DNA from: Halopseudomonas aestusnigri | Lineage (GTDB): Bacteria; Pseudomonadota; Gammaproteobacteria; Pseudomonadales; Pseudomonadaceae | Assembly: GCF_002197985.1 (NCBI RefSeq) | Contig: NZ_NBYK01000001.1 | Location: 791,191 to 855,190, forward strand | Direction: 5' to 3' | DNA length: 64,000 nucleotides | Shown: positions 34,291-43,327 of the stretch, one piece after another | How positions within the stretch are numbered: the stretch's first letter is position 1 | Layout of the letters: every line of letters begins with the position of its first letter | Translations under genes and position numbers: made by a program | Notes under the pieces: model-generated | Databases searched by the model: none | What the model was told of the DNA's origin: nothing | Seen by the model: only the letters and a program-made list of their open reading frames with translations

Positions 34291-35061
34291 TCAGGGCGTG
34301 AGGTAGCGGGCGACAATGCGCTGGTAACTGCCATCACTGACCAACTCACGTATGGTTGCAGCGTAGGCGTAGACGAAATTCTGATCATTGCTGCGCTTGC
34401 TGAAAGCCACTTCGGCGGCGTCGGTGGAGACGACCACGTCGGTGGCCGTGATCAGGCGGCTAAGCCCCAGTTGTCTGATTTCCCAGGTGCCTGTGTGTTC
34501 GTCGGCGATAACTCCGTCGATGCGGCCCTTACTGATCATGTTCCAGAGGTTTGAGCGGTTGTTGACCATGAGCACGCTATCGGCGTAGCTCGGATCGCTC
34601 ATCAATAGCGCATAATCCGGGCCGTATTGAACGTCGATTTGTGCGCCAAGGCGAAAGGGCAGGTCGGACAGCTCGGGTAATCGCGTTATTGGCCAGCGCT
34701 CAATGGCGTCCTGGCGAGCGAACAGGATGTTACGAGAGGGTGGCAGTACGGCGCCGGAAAAGTGCGCATACGCTTCGCGCTCTGGAAGTCTGAAGGCGCC
34801 GGGCAGGATATCGAGGCGGCCAAGTTCGAGTTCTTTCAATGCCCGCGCCCAGGGCAGCTTGCGTAATCTTGTTTTGCAGCCGAGCCGCTCCATTGCAGCA
34901 TCGTTCAGTTCAACGTAAATACCACCGACACTGCCGTCTGGCAGCTCCATGCTCAGCGGTGGGTCGTCATTCCAGCGCAGGGTTTTCTCGCAGGGGGGAT
35001 CGGCCATCGCCGGTGCGCTGAGCAACAGCAACAGGCCAAACCACAAGCTGCGTTGAGCCAT
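34291..35061 (-). CDS. Periplasmic substrate-binding protein (SBP family 3-like)
   Basis: 256 residues. Signal peptide QRSLWFGLLLLLSAPAMA followed by a mature protein with the family-3 pattern: LRWNDDPPLSMELPDGSVGG, a central LPWARALKELELGRLDILPG, and MISKGRIDGVIADEHTGTW. Such proteins deliver amino acids or act as stand-alone sensors; no permease genes adjoin, so an orphan sensor or signalling role is possible. The ATG at 35061 gives a proper signal peptide; one at 35097 would give an over-long head. Ribosome site weak. Confidence 0.75.
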   Translation of the reverse strand: MAQRSLWFGLLLLLSAPAMADPPCEKTLRWNDDPPLSMELPDGSVGGIYVELNDAAMERLGCKTRLRKLPWARALKELELGRLDILPGAFRLPEREAYAHFSGAVLPPSRNILFARQDAIERWPITRLPELSDLPFRLGAQIDVQYGPDYALLMSDPSYADSVLMVNNRSNLWNMISKGRIDGVIADEHTGTWEIRQLGLSRLITATDVVVSTDAAEVAFSKRSNDQNFVYAYAATIRELVSDGSYQRIVARYLTP

Positions 35062-35248
35062 CTTGGGTTTACGCTGGCTGGCTGGAATTTGCTGCATCCG
35101 TTGCTCGATATTCAATGGCCGATTTTGGCAGTCTAACAGCACCAGCCCCGGGTGCGAAAAGGGGGCTGAGCGGACAAATTTCACGGTACGACAGGATTGC
35201 CCGCGCGGCTATTGCGCTGTACTGAAACGACGCACCGCTGTCTGCCTG

Positions 35249-35950
35249 TCAGGCCGGTTCAGCGATCAGTTCCGGTTCTGGTGCTTGGCTCAGGCCCTGC
35301 ACGAGCGCGTCGATCTGGCGGTGCGCAAGCGCCACCGAGTTGGCCAGCACCTCACCGCCGATTTCCTGGCCCTCAATCGCAATCTGATGCACCTGATTGA
35401 TACCGATAAAGTTGAGGGCGGTAATCAGGGCTGGCTCGAGGTGATTGAGCGCTTCCAGCTCGCCGCCGCGGCCGAAGCCGATACCGCCGCGGGCAGTGAG
35501 GATCACCGCATGGCGCGGGCGGTCTGCCAGTAGCGCTGTATAGGGGGTTTCCGGATTGCCGGTATCGATATTGACTGTTTTGCCCGGACGCACAATCTGG
35601 TCGATCCAGGCCTTCAGCGCTGCGGGCATGCCGAAGTTGTAAAGCGGAACGCCGATGACCAGGATGTCGGCGGCGATCAGTTCATCGGCAAGCTGATTAC
35701 TTTCAGCCAGCGTGTCATGCATCCAGGGTTCACGTTGTGCCTCAGGCGTGAAGCTGGCCGCGATCCAGTCGTGGCTGATAAAGGCGGGCGGATTCTGGCC
35801 GATGTCGCGGTAGGTGACCGTGTCGTCCGGTCGCAGGGCCAGCCACTGGCTGACAAAACGCTGGCTGAGATTGCGGCTGTGCGAGCCGTGCAGATCCTTG
35901 CCTGCAAGGCCGGGGCGGGCGCTGGCGTCGAGGTGCAGAATGTGCGGCAT
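35249..35950 (-). CDS. azoR: FMN-dependent NADH-azoreductase
   Basis: 233 residues of the AzoR flavodoxin-like family, reducing quinones and azo compounds with NADH. Motifs: HILHLDASARPG with the following SHSRNLSQ phosphate loop, VPLYNFGMPAALKAWIDQI, and TARGGIGFGRGG. GGAGA precedes the ATG at 35950. Divergent from a LysR regulator over a 116-bp region containing inverted repeats, the usual arrangement for control of azoR/quinone-reductase genes. Confidence 0.93.
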   Translation of the reverse strand: MPHILHLDASARPGLAGKDLHGSHSRNLSQRFVSQWLALRPDDTVTYRDIGQNPPAFISHDWIAASFTPEAQREPWMHDTLAESNQLADELIAADILVIGVPLYNFGMPAALKAWIDQIVRPGKTVNIDTGNPETPYTALLADRPRHAVILTARGGIGFGRGGELEALNHLEPALITALNFIGINQVHQIAIEGQEIGGEVLANSVALAHRQIDALVQGLSQAPEPELIAEPA

Positions 35951-35975
35951 GGTGAGTCTCCGTGTAGTTGAATTC

Positions 35976-36045
35976 ATCTGAAAATCGCAGCAGACTCAGC
36001 CTAAATTCGCCCTGAAGCGGCGAAAAACGATCAATATTTTCAGAT
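35976..36045. promoter_or_regulatory. azoR-LysR divergent control region with inverted repeat
   Basis: ATCTGAAAAT (35976-35985) is the exact reverse complement of ATTTTCAGAT (36036-36045). GAATTCATC also occurs at both ends of the spacer, near 35970 and 36058. Plausible LysR operator sites for both genes. Confidence 0.5.
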
Positions 36046-36066
36046 ACAGGTGAAAGGAATTCATCT

Positions 36067-36966
36067 ATGGTTCAGCGCAAACTGCCGTCCCTTTCGGCCC
36101 TGCGTGCCTTTGAGGCGGCGGCCCGTCACGAGAGTGCGAAACAGGCCGCTCAGGAGCTGTCGGTTACCGCCACGGCAATCAGTCATCAGGTGCGCGGGCT
36201 GGAGCAGGCGCTGGGCGTGTCGCTGTTCGTGCGCAAGCCGCGTCAGCTGCAGTTGACCACCCAGGGGCGTGAGCTGCAGGACGTGCTCAGCAGCGCCTTC
36301 GACAGCATCAGCGCGGCAGTGGCGCGGCTCAGGGATACGCCGGTACGGCAGGCCATTACCCTCACCACGACGCCGGTGATCGCTTCGCGCTGGCTGTTGT
36401 CCTGGGTTTGCATGCTGCGTGAAACCCATCCCGATATTGATCTGCGTATTCACGCATCCCATGAGGCAGTGGCGCTGGATGGTGTGACGGCCGATATCGC
36501 CATCCGTTATGGCGATGGCCGCTGGCCCGGGTTGGTGGCCGAGAAGTTGCTCGACAACACCTTCATCCCGGCTTGCAGCCCACTTTTGGCATTGCACGAT
36601 GCGAGTGAGCTGCCAAGGCATCCGCTGATCCACTTTCGCAGTTCCTCGGCTGGCTCCGGGCCGGTGGATTGGGCGGGCTGGCAGAAACTGGCGAGGGTAC
36701 CGGGCCTGGATGTGAGTGCCGGACTGGTGTTTTCGGATGAGACCCACGCGGTGTCGGCGGCGGTCGGCGCACAGGGTGTGGCCTTGATGAGCCGTGAATT
36801 GATCGAGGACGAACTGGCTGCTGGCCGGCTGGTGCAGCCCTTCGGGCCCGAGATCAAGGGTAAGGCGTTTTATCTGGTCTACCCGGAAAGCCGCAAGCAT
36901 GACCCAATCATTCAGGCGGTGAGGGATTGGGTCATGGCGGTACCGGGCGGGGTCTGCACGCTTTGA
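36067..36966 (+). CDS. LysR-family regulator (GcvA-like), probable azoR regulator
   Basis: 299 residues. N-terminal winged helix-turn-helix LPSLSALRAFEAAARHES with QAAQELSVTATAISHQVRGL, then the substrate domain (ITLTTTPVIASRWLLSWV and DGVTADIAIRYGDGRWPG) that is typical of the GcvA subgroup. AAAGGAA precedes the ATG. It is divergent from azoR and probably controls it in response to a quinone or aromatic ligand; the ligand is not visible in sequence. Confidence 0.9.
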   Translation: MVQRKLPSLSALRAFEAAARHESAKQAAQELSVTATAISHQVRGLEQALGVSLFVRKPRQLQLTTQGRELQDVLSSAFDSISAAVARLRDTPVRQAITLTTTPVIASRWLLSWVCMLRETHPDIDLRIHASHEAVALDGVTADIAIRYGDGRWPGLVAEKLLDNTFIPACSPLLALHDASELPRHPLIHFRSSSAGSGPVDWAGWQKLARVPGLDVSAGLVFSDETHAVSAAVGAQGVALMSRELIEDELAAGRLVQPFGPEIKGKAFYLVYPESRKHDPIIQAVRDWVMAVPGGVCTL

Positions 36967-36996
36967 AATCGGGCTGCGTTTGGCTGCGCGATCGAC

Positions 36997-37026
36997 GGCG
37001 GACACGCTGCGCTTAGTCCGCCCTAC
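36997..37026 (-). repeat. REP element, family 1, copy A
   Basis: Minus strand GTAGGGCGGACTAAGCGCAG then CGTGTCCGCC; GTAG plus stem GGCGGAC/GTCCGCC. First of four REPs between the LysR gene and trpB. Confidence 0.8.
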
Positions 37027-37039
37027 GATTGGGTCGCGG

Positions 37040-37071
37040 GTAGGGTGGACAAAGCCGCAGGCGTTTCCTCC
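37040..37071 (+). repeat. REP element, family 1, copy B
   Basis: GTAGGGTGGACAAAGCCGCA then GGCGTTTCCTCC; the right arm is mutated (TTTCCTCC in place of TGTCCACC). Confidence 0.75.
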
Positions 37072-37112
37072 GAAAGTGCATGATGTGGCACGGAGGGAAT
37101 CGCGAGCCTGAT

Positions 37113-37142
37113 GGCGGACACGCTTTGCTTAGTCCGCGCTAC
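37113..37142 (-). repeat. REP element, family 1, copy C
   Basis: Minus strand GTAGCGCGGACTAAGCAAAG then CGTGTCCGCC. Opposite to copies B and D. Confidence 0.75.
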
Positions 37143-37158
37143 GGGTTGGTGTGGTGCT

Positions 37159-37190
37159 GTAGGGTGGACAAAGCCGCAGGCGTGTCCACC
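37159..37190 (+). repeat. REP element, family 1, copy D
   Basis: GTAGGGTGGACAAAGCCGCA then GGCGTGTCCACC: perfect 8-bp outer stem GGTGGACA/TGTCCACC, inner GCC/GGC. It ends 9 bp before the trpB stop codon and may protect or terminate its transcript. Confidence 0.85.
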
Positions 37191-37199
37191 GGGTAGCGC

Positions 37200-38408
37200 T
37201 TACAGCCCCAGCTTCTGCGCGACGTAGTCGGCATCCTTGTCACCGCGTCCGGACAGGTTGACCAGGATGTGGCTGTCTTTCGGCAGGTTTGGTGCTTCGC
37301 GCATGGCCCAGGCCACTGCGTGAGCGCTTTCCAGCGCCGGAATGATGCCTTCGGTACGTGACAGGGTCATAAAGGCATCCAGACATTCCTGATCGGTAGC
37401 GGATTGGTAGTCGACGCGACCGATGTCCTTCAGGTAGCTGTGCTGCGGGCCAACGCCCGGATAGTCCAGACCGGAAGCAATCGAGTGCACGGCAGACGGA
37501 TTGCCCTGTTCGTCTTCAAGCACGTAGCAGGCCATGCCGTGCAGTTCGCCTGGCTTGCCGACCGACATGGTGGCGGCGTGGCGGCCGACCTTGTCCAGAC
37601 CTTCGCCAGCCGGCTCCACGCCGACCAGATGCACGGCCTCGTCGTTCAGGAAGGCGGTAAACATGCCCATGGCGTTGGAGCCGCCACCAACGCAGGCAGC
37701 AACGTGATCAGGCAGACGGTTGTACCTGGCGAGGAATTGCTCGCGTGACTCGTTACCGATGATCGACTGGAAGTCGCGCACCATTTTCGGGAACGGGTGT
37801 GGGCCAACCACTGAACCAATGGCGTAGATATAGTCCGTCGGGTTGTTCAGGTACTCCTCAAAGGCGCTGTCGACCGCTTCTTTCAGGGTCGCTGCGCCGC
37901 GGGTAACCGGCACCAGCTTGCATCCCAGAATGCGCATCTTGGTGACGTTGGGGTGTTCCTTTTCGATATCCACCTGGCCCATGTGAATCTCGCAGGGAAT
38001 ACCCACCAGCGCGCATGCAGTGGCCAGTGCCACGCCGTGCTGACCGGCGCCGGTCTCGGCGATCACCTTCTTCTTGCCCATGAACTTGGCCAGCAGCGCT
38101 TCACCCAGGCAGTGATTGATCTTGTGCGCGCCGGTGTGGTTCAGGTCTTCACGCTTGAGATGAATCTGCGCGCCACCCAGTTTGTCCGACAGGCGTTTGG
38201 CGTGAAAGATCGGGCTGGGGCGGCCGACGTAATCGGCAAACAGACTGGCCAGCTCCTGCTGAAAGTCGTCGCGCTGACGGATCTCTTCGTATGCCTTGTT
38301 GATATCGTCCATCGCCTGCTTCAGCTCCGGCGGAACCAGCTGGCCGCCGTAGGGGCCGAAATAGCCGTTGGCATCAGGCATTGCAGCAAAGCGCGAGTCT
38401 TGGGTCAT
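37200..38408 (-). CDS. trpB: Tryptophan synthase beta subunit (solitary)
   Basis: 402 residues; PLP enzyme joining indole and serine. PLP lysine K96 in [24 protein letters not shown], the phosphate loop [12 protein letters not shown], and [11 protein letters not shown] are intact. It differs clearly from the usual pseudomonad TrpB (opening [19 protein letters not shown]) and has no trpA beside it: downstream are REPs and a convergent LysR gene. A divergent methyltransferase starts 192 bp away. It may be a second, stand-alone TrpB acting on free indole or another nucleophile (inference). AAGGAC precedes the ATG. Confidence 0.9.
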   Translation of the reverse strand: MTQDSRFAAMPDANGYFGPYGGQLVPPELKQAMDDINKAYEEIRQRDDFQQELASLFADYVGRPSPIFHAKRLSDKLGGAQIHLKREDLNHTGAHKINHCLGEALLAKFMGKKKVIAETGAGQHGVALATACALVGIPCEIHMGQVDIEKEHPNVTKMRILGCKLVPVTRGAATLKEAVDSAFEEYLNNPTDYIYAIGSVVGPHPFPKMVRDFQSIIGNESREQFLARYNRLPDHVAACVGGGSNAMGMFTAFLNDEAVHLVGVEPAGEGLDKVGRHAATMSVGKPGELHGMACYVLEDEQGNPSAVHSIASGLDYPGVGPQHSYLKDIGRVDYQSATDQECLDAFMTLSRTEGIIPALESAHAVAWAMREAPNLPKDSHILVNLSGRGDKDADYVAQKLGL

Positions 38409-38600
38409 GGTGTGGGTGTCCTTGCAGTTTGAGCGGGTATTAAGGCAGGAGCGTAGTGTAACCAGTGACGCAGTGCGCTGCATCAAGACATCTGTGCGGC
38501 CTGATGACGCTCCACCCGGCAGTGACGTTGGTCGATTTTCAGATGTTTTTTTTCCGCTTCGATATATGATGCGCCACCGCAACTGACGCCTCAGGTCACC

Positions 38601-39344
38601 ATGTCCCATAACGCCATTTATACCGATCTTTCCGGTTACTACGATCTGATGTGTGCGGACATTGACTACCAGGCGCAAGGCCAGTGTGTTCAGCGTATTC
38701 ATCAGTTGTTCGGCAATGGCGGTAAACGCCATCTGGATCTGGCCTGCGGCACCGGCCCACATGTGCGCCACTTTCTCGATGCGGGCTTTCAGAGCAGCGG
38801 GTTGGACATCAATCAGCCGATGCTCGACCTCGCGCAGCAGCGTTGCCCGGAGGCCACGCTCTCGCTGCAGGACATGTGCGGTTTTCAGGTTGATCAGCCG
38901 CTGGATCTGGTGACCTGTTTTCTGTACTCCATTCACTACAGCGGCAGCATCGAGCGGCTGCGTGCGTGTCTCGACAGCGTGCATGCGGCACTGGCCGATG
39001 GCGGAGTGTTCTGCTTCAACGCGGTGGACAAGCGACGGATCGACAATCGTGCCTGGGTATCGCATAACGCCGGGCATGTCGATGAATTGCTGAGCTTCAG
39101 CTCCGGCTGGTATTACTCCGGGGAAGGGGCGAGCCAACTGCTGAAACTGCGGGTTGAGCGCATGGGGAGCGATGGTCGGCAGGTTTGGAGCGACGAGCAC
39201 CCGATGGTTGCGGTCTGTTTCGCCGAATTGCAGGAGCTGCTGCAGACCGGGTTTGAGGTGCAGGTGCTGGAGCACGACTACGAGCGGATTCTGCCCTGGG
39301 ATCAGGCGTCGGGAAATGCTCTGTTTGTCTGCGTAAAGCGCTAG
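38601..39344 (+). CDS. Class I SAM-dependent methyltransferase
   Basis: 247 residues. SAM-binding motif [17 protein letters not shown], then the acidic GLDINQPML of motif II and [11 protein letters not shown] near motif IV. C-terminal half has the [20 protein letters not shown] segment common to ubiquinone/menaquinone-type and small-molecule methyltransferases (Methyltransf_25-like). The substrate is unknown. It is divergent from trpB, with which it might share control, and convergent with the large oxidoreductase. Confidence 0.85.
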   Translation: MSHNAIYTDLSGYYDLMCADIDYQAQGQCVQRIHQLFGNGGKRHLDLACGTGPHVRHFLDAGFQSSGLDINQPMLDLAQQRCPEATLSLQDMCGFQVDQPLDLVTCFLYSIHYSGSIERLRACLDSVHAALADGGVFCFNAVDKRRIDNRAWVSHNAGHVDELLSFSSGWYYSGEGASQLLKLRVERMGSDGRQVWSDEHPMVAVCFAELQELLQTGFEVQVLEHDYERILPWDQASGNALFVCVKR

Positions 39345-39369
39345 CGAGGCAGGCTGACAAGCAAAGGCA

Positions 39370-39390
39370 GGGCACGGTGTTGGCGTGCCC
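39370..39390. terminator. Hairpin between convergent genes
   Basis: GGGCACG/CGTGCCC perfect 7-bp stem with a 7-nt loop, in the spacer between the methyltransferase and the oxidoreductase stops. No T-run on either strand. Confidence 0.35.
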
Positions 39391-39407
39391 GCCCATCCTG
39401 GCTCTGA

Positions 39408-42400
39408 TTACGCAGCGACGACCGAGACCGGGATGCCGTTGAGCACGGCGTTGCCGGACAGTGCGTCGACCACCTGATCATCGGTAATGTCATTGACGTT
39501 GATGCCGGGGTTGGTCTGCGCCACGCGCAGGCTTACGCCCTCGCGGTCGTGCCCCCAGCCGTGGGGCAGGCAGACCACACCGGGCATCACATCCTCGCTT
39601 ACCTCGACCCGCACCAGCAGCTCGCCGGCACGGGAGGTGATCCGCGCCTGCTTGCCGTCGCTCAGCCCAAGCCGCTCGGCATCTGCAGGGTGAACCAGCA
39701 GGCCGCAGCGATCCCTGCCTTTGACCAGCCGTTTGCTGTTGTGCATCCACGAGTTGTTGGTGCGCAGATCACGGCGGCCGATCAGCATCAGCCCGGTGTC
39801 ATCGCTGCCGCGCAGTTCAGCCAGCGCGCGGCCCAGATCGTCCACCAGCTCCGGTGGCGTGAGGTGCAGCTTCCTGTCGGCGGTAAACAGGTAGCCCGGG
39901 AAGGATTCGCGCATCGGGCCAAGGTCCAGGCCGTGGGGATAACGCTTGAGTACCTGGAGGCTCAGCGGTTCGTCGTACTTCACCGGCTCGCCGCTGTTGT
40001 ACTCGTAGAACCCCTCGGCGTAGGGGCCGGTTTGCAGGCCGTGATCCAGAATCTGCTCGGGGGAGGGCATCTTGCGGGTTGGCGGGGCGTCGAGGTTCTT
40101 CAGCGCCATGATCCGCGCGGTCAGGCCCTGGACAATATCCCAGTCGCAGCGGGTGCCTTCCGGTGCTTCAAACACCGGGTCGCTGAAACGCGCCAGGTTG
40201 CGCACTGCCAGCATGTTGAACACGATGTCGTACTGCTCATGCTCCAGCGGCCCTGTCGGCGGCAGGATGATGTCGGCGTGGCGTGAGGTTTCGTTCAGAT
40301 AGAAGTCGATCGAGACCATGAATTCCAGCTGCTCCAGCGCCTCGTCCATCTGCCGGCCATTGGGCGTGGACAGAACCGGATTGCCAGCTACGCAGACAAA
40401 ACCGCGTACCTGACCTTCGCCGGGGGTGAGCATCTCTTCGGCAAGGGTAACCGCCGGGAAGTAGCTGTCGAACTCCGGCAGGCCGCGCACCCGGCTCTGG
40501 TAGGTATTGAAGCTGCCCATCGGGCGGCTTTGCGCCTTGTTGAACGCCGGCGTGGTGAACATCATGCCGCCGGGACGGTCGAGGTTGCCGGTGAGGATGT
40601 TGAGCACCAGCATCAGCCAGTGATTGAGTGCTCCGTAGCGCTGGGTGGAGACGCCCATGCGGCCATAGCACACCGCGCACTCGGCGTTGGCGAAGTCTTC
40701 GGCGATACGCTTGATGTCAGCTACGGCAATGCCGCAGCGCACGCTGACCTGCTCCAGTGAAATGCCGTCAAACAGCGGCGCCAGTGCGCTCCAGTTGTCG
40801 GCCAGTTCAAGCAGACGGCCGGGCTTGACCAGATTCTGATCGAGCACGTGACGAATAAGGCCCAGCAGGAAGAAGGCGTCGGTGCCGGGGCGAATGAACA
40901 GATGCTGGTCTACGTAGCGTGCCGACTCGGTACGGCGCGGATCGATCAGTACCACCTTGCCGCCGCGCTCGCGAATGCGCTCCAGGCGCTTGAGGATATC
41001 GCCGGCGGTCATCAGGCTGCCGTTGGAGGCGGCCGGGTTGGCGCCCAGCATCAGCATGTATTGGGTACGGTCGATATCCGGAATGGTAAACAGCTGGCTG
41101 TGCCCGAACATCAGGTAGGACACCAACTGATGCGGCATTTGATCCAGCGAGGCTGCGGAGGAGATATTGCGTGTGCCGATGGCCTTGCGCAGCGAGCCGG
41201 AGGCCATCATCAAACCGAGGTTGTGAGAGGCGGGGTTGCCCCAGTAGCCGGCAATCGAATCGTTGCCATGACGACGCTGGATATCCACCAGCCGGGCCGC
41301 GACCTTGTCCAGTGCGCTGTCCCAGTCAATCGGCAGCCATTCGCCGTTGACCTTCTCCAGCGGGGTGCGCAGGCGGTCCGGGTCGTTGTGCAGATCCTGC
41401 AGGGCGTAGCCTTTCGGGCAGATGTGCCCTTCGCTGTGCGGGTCGTTGTTATCGCCCTTGATCGACAGAATATGCTCGCCCCGGGTTTCGATCACCACAC
41501 CGCACATGGCTTCGCACAGGGTGCAGGCGCGGTGGTGGGTTTTCACCGGCAGGCGTGCCTGCTCTTCTTCGCGGGCGCGGGCATCGCGGATCACCGAGAG
41601 CATCTCGGCAACGTTCACCACCTTGCTTCTGACGCGCCCCTCGATACGGCCGCGTGCCTGCTCGTGCTGATCGAGCAGCAGCCAGTCGGCCATGCTGACG
41701 CTCTGGACCTCGCGCTTGGCCAGCAGGTCGCTGATATCGCCGCTGCGGGTTGGCAGGCTGCTGCCCAGGTCGTCGATCAGGCGCTGCACGCTTTCGGTCG
41801 CGCACTGGCGGTTACTGCCAATCACGCCGCTGGCGCCGCGCTTGATCCAGCCGGCAACGTAATCGCGGTGCTCGGCGTCGCCCTGAATACGCCCCTGCTC
41901 ATGCTGCATGACGCCGCGGCCGCTATCGAAGGGCAGCTCGTCAATCGCCGAGCCCTGATAGCCAATGGCGTGCACCACAAGGCCGGCTGGCAGACGATCC
42001 CGCTGGTCGGCGGGGCGGGCGACCAGCGCACCCTGTTGGTCGCGCACCAGTTGGTTGCGCTGAACCTGCACCGCGCTCACGCGGGCATCGGCAGCTTCGA
42101 ACTCGGCGGGACTGGTATAGAACATGAAGCGAATGCGCTTGCCTTCGCCCGGGGGGCGCGCTGCGATCTCGCGCAGCAGGCTGAGATTCTGGCGCGCTTC
42201 GGCATTCTCCGGCTGCTCCAGCTGGCGCGCTGTGGCGTTGTCCAGCTCCAGGTCTGCCGCATCGACCCGCAGCTGCAGGCCGGGGATCGCCATCAGCTGT
42301 TCCAGCTCCTTGGGCGTGAAGGCGGCCTGGGCCGGGCCGCGGCGGGCGAGCAGGCAGACTTCGTCGATGCCGCTGGCGGCCAGCGCCTTGAGGGCGTGAT

Positions 42401-43214
42401 CGGCAATATCGGTCTTGGCCAGCTGCTCTGTGGGCAGCACCAGCAGCCGGGCGATATCCAGTGCCACGTTGCCGATGCCGATGATCACGGCGGTGTTACT
42501 CGACAGGTCGGGATTGAGGGCGGCCTGATCGGGATGACCGTTGTACCAGCCAACAAAGTTGGAAGAGCCGAAGATGTTGGCGCTATCCGCGCCGGGCAGC
42601 GTCAGCGGGCGGCTCTGCGAGCCGCCGGTAGCATAGATCACGCCATAGTAATGCTCGCGCAATTCGGCGCTGCTCAGGTCGCGGCCGATCTGTACATTGC
42701 CGAAGAACCGGAAACGCTCGTTTTCGGCAATGCGCTCAAAACTGCTGGTCACGGACTTGATGCGTGGGTGGTCCGGCGCGACGCCGTAGCGCACCAGGCC
42801 AAAGGGCGTGGGCAAGCGCTCGAACATGTCCACCTGAGCGCCGGGCAATTGCTTCATCAGTGCTTCGGCGGCATAGAAGCCGCTGGGGCCGGAGCCGACG
42901 ATGGCGAAACGGCTGGGCAGGTTGGCGAGCGGGCTGCCGGCCTGACGACCGGACTGGATGCTTTCGCGGATGACCGGGTGGGTTTTGGCACCCTCGGCGT
43001 TCAGCGTAATAAAGCTTTGCTGATCATCCGGCACCATGCTGCTCGGGAAAATGGCCCCTTCGGGGCAGGCCGATACACAGGCGTTGCAGTCGATACAGAC
43101 GTCCGGGTCGATAAACAGCATCTGCGGCGCTTCCCGAAAGGCTTCCACGGGGCAGACATCAACGCAGCTGGTGTGCTTGTTGCCGATACAGTTTTGGGTG
43201 ACTACGTAGGCCAT
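39408..43214 (-). CDS. Ferredoxin / ferredoxin-NADP reductase / molybdopterin oxidoreductase fusion
   Basis: 1268 residues with three electron-transfer modules in one chain. Residues 1-75: two-cluster ferredoxin (CVDVCP; CIDCNACVSACPEG). Residues ~100-500: FprA/adrenodoxin-reductase-like FAD and NADPH domains (GSGPSG 107-112, GIGNVA 246-251). Residues ~557-1268: prokaryotic molybdopterin oxidoreductase with an N-terminal 4Fe-4S site (Cys 564, 567, 571, 599), the Mo-bis-MGD core and a C-terminal dinucleotide-binding domain (NPGINVNDITDD). It could pass electrons directly between NADPH and the Mo centre; substrate unknown. No Cys is obvious in the segment where Cys/Sec usually binds Mo (ASLDQMPHQ). 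Cytoplasmic: no Tat signal. Divergent AraC regulator 113 bp away. Confidence 0.88.
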   Translation of the reverse strand: MAYVVTQNCIGNKHTSCVDVCPVEAFREAPQMLFIDPDVCIDCNACVSACPEGAIFPSSMVPDDQQSFITLNAEGAKTHPVIRESIQSGRQAGSPLANLPSRFAIVGSGPSGFYAAEALMKQLPGAQVDMFERLPTPFGLVRYGVAPDHPRIKSVTSSFERIAENERFRFFGNVQIGRDLSSAELREHYYGVIYATGGSQSRPLTLPGADSANIFGSSNFVGWYNGHPDQAALNPDLSSNTAVIIGIGNVALDIARLLVLPTEQLAKTDIADHALKALAASGIDEVCLLARRGPAQAAFTPKELEQLMAIPGLQLRVDAADLELDNATARQLEQPENAEARQNLSLLREIAARPPGEGKRIRFMFYTSPAEFEAADARVSAVQVQRNQLVRDQQGALVARPADQRDRLPAGLVVHAIGYQGSAIDELPFDSGRGVMQHEQGRIQGDAEHRDYVAGWIKRGASGVIGSNRQCATESVQRLIDDLGSSLPTRSGDISDLLAKREVQSVSMADWLLLDQHEQARGRIEGRVRSKVVNVAEMLSVIRDARAREEEQARLPVKTHHRACTLCEAMCGVVIETRGEHILSIKGDNNDPHSEGHICPKGYALQDLHNDPDRLRTPLEKVNGEWLPIDWDSALDKVAARLVDIQRRHGNDSIAGYWGNPASHNLGLMMASGSLRKAIGTRNISSAASLDQMPHQLVSYLMFGHSQLFTIPDIDRTQYMLMLGANPAASNGSLMTAGDILKRLERIRERGGKVVLIDPRRTESARYVDQHLFIRPGTDAFFLLGLIRHVLDQNLVKPGRLLELADNWSALAPLFDGISLEQVSVRCGIAVADIKRIAEDFANAECAVCYGRMGVSTQRYGALNHWLMLVLNILTGNLDRPGGMMFTTPAFNKAQSRPMGSFNTYQSRVRGLPEFDSYFPAVTLAEEMLTPGEGQVRGFVCVAGNPVLSTPNGRQMDEALEQLEFMVSIDFYLNETSRHADIILPPTGPLEHEQYDIVFNMLAVRNLARFSDPVFEAPEGTRCDWDIVQGLTARIMALKNLDAPPTRKMPSPEQILDHGLQTGPYAEGFYEYNSGEPVKYDEPLSLQVLKRYPHGLDLGPMRESFPGYLFTADRKLHLTPPELVDDLGRALAELRGSDDTGLMLIGRRDLRTNNSWMHNSKRLVKGRDRCGLLVHPADAERLGLSDGKQARITSRAGELLVRVEVSEDVMPGVVCLPHGWGHDREGVSLRVAQTNPGINVNDITDDQVVDALSGNAVLNGIPVSVVAA

Positions 43215-43327
43215 TCTCTACTCCGCACAGAGTCGACAAAAGGCCTATCGTAGGTCGGGTCTTTACCCCGCGTATTGGCATTCGGCGATTGATTGACATT
43301 TTGTGCCAGCCTGCCGATAGTGCGGCC

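Noticed and set aside
40848-43253. 801-codon open frame on the plus strand opposite the large oxidoreductase
   Set aside because: High-GC antisense shadow: no recognisable domain, and the minus-strand protein has clear catalytic motifs throughout.
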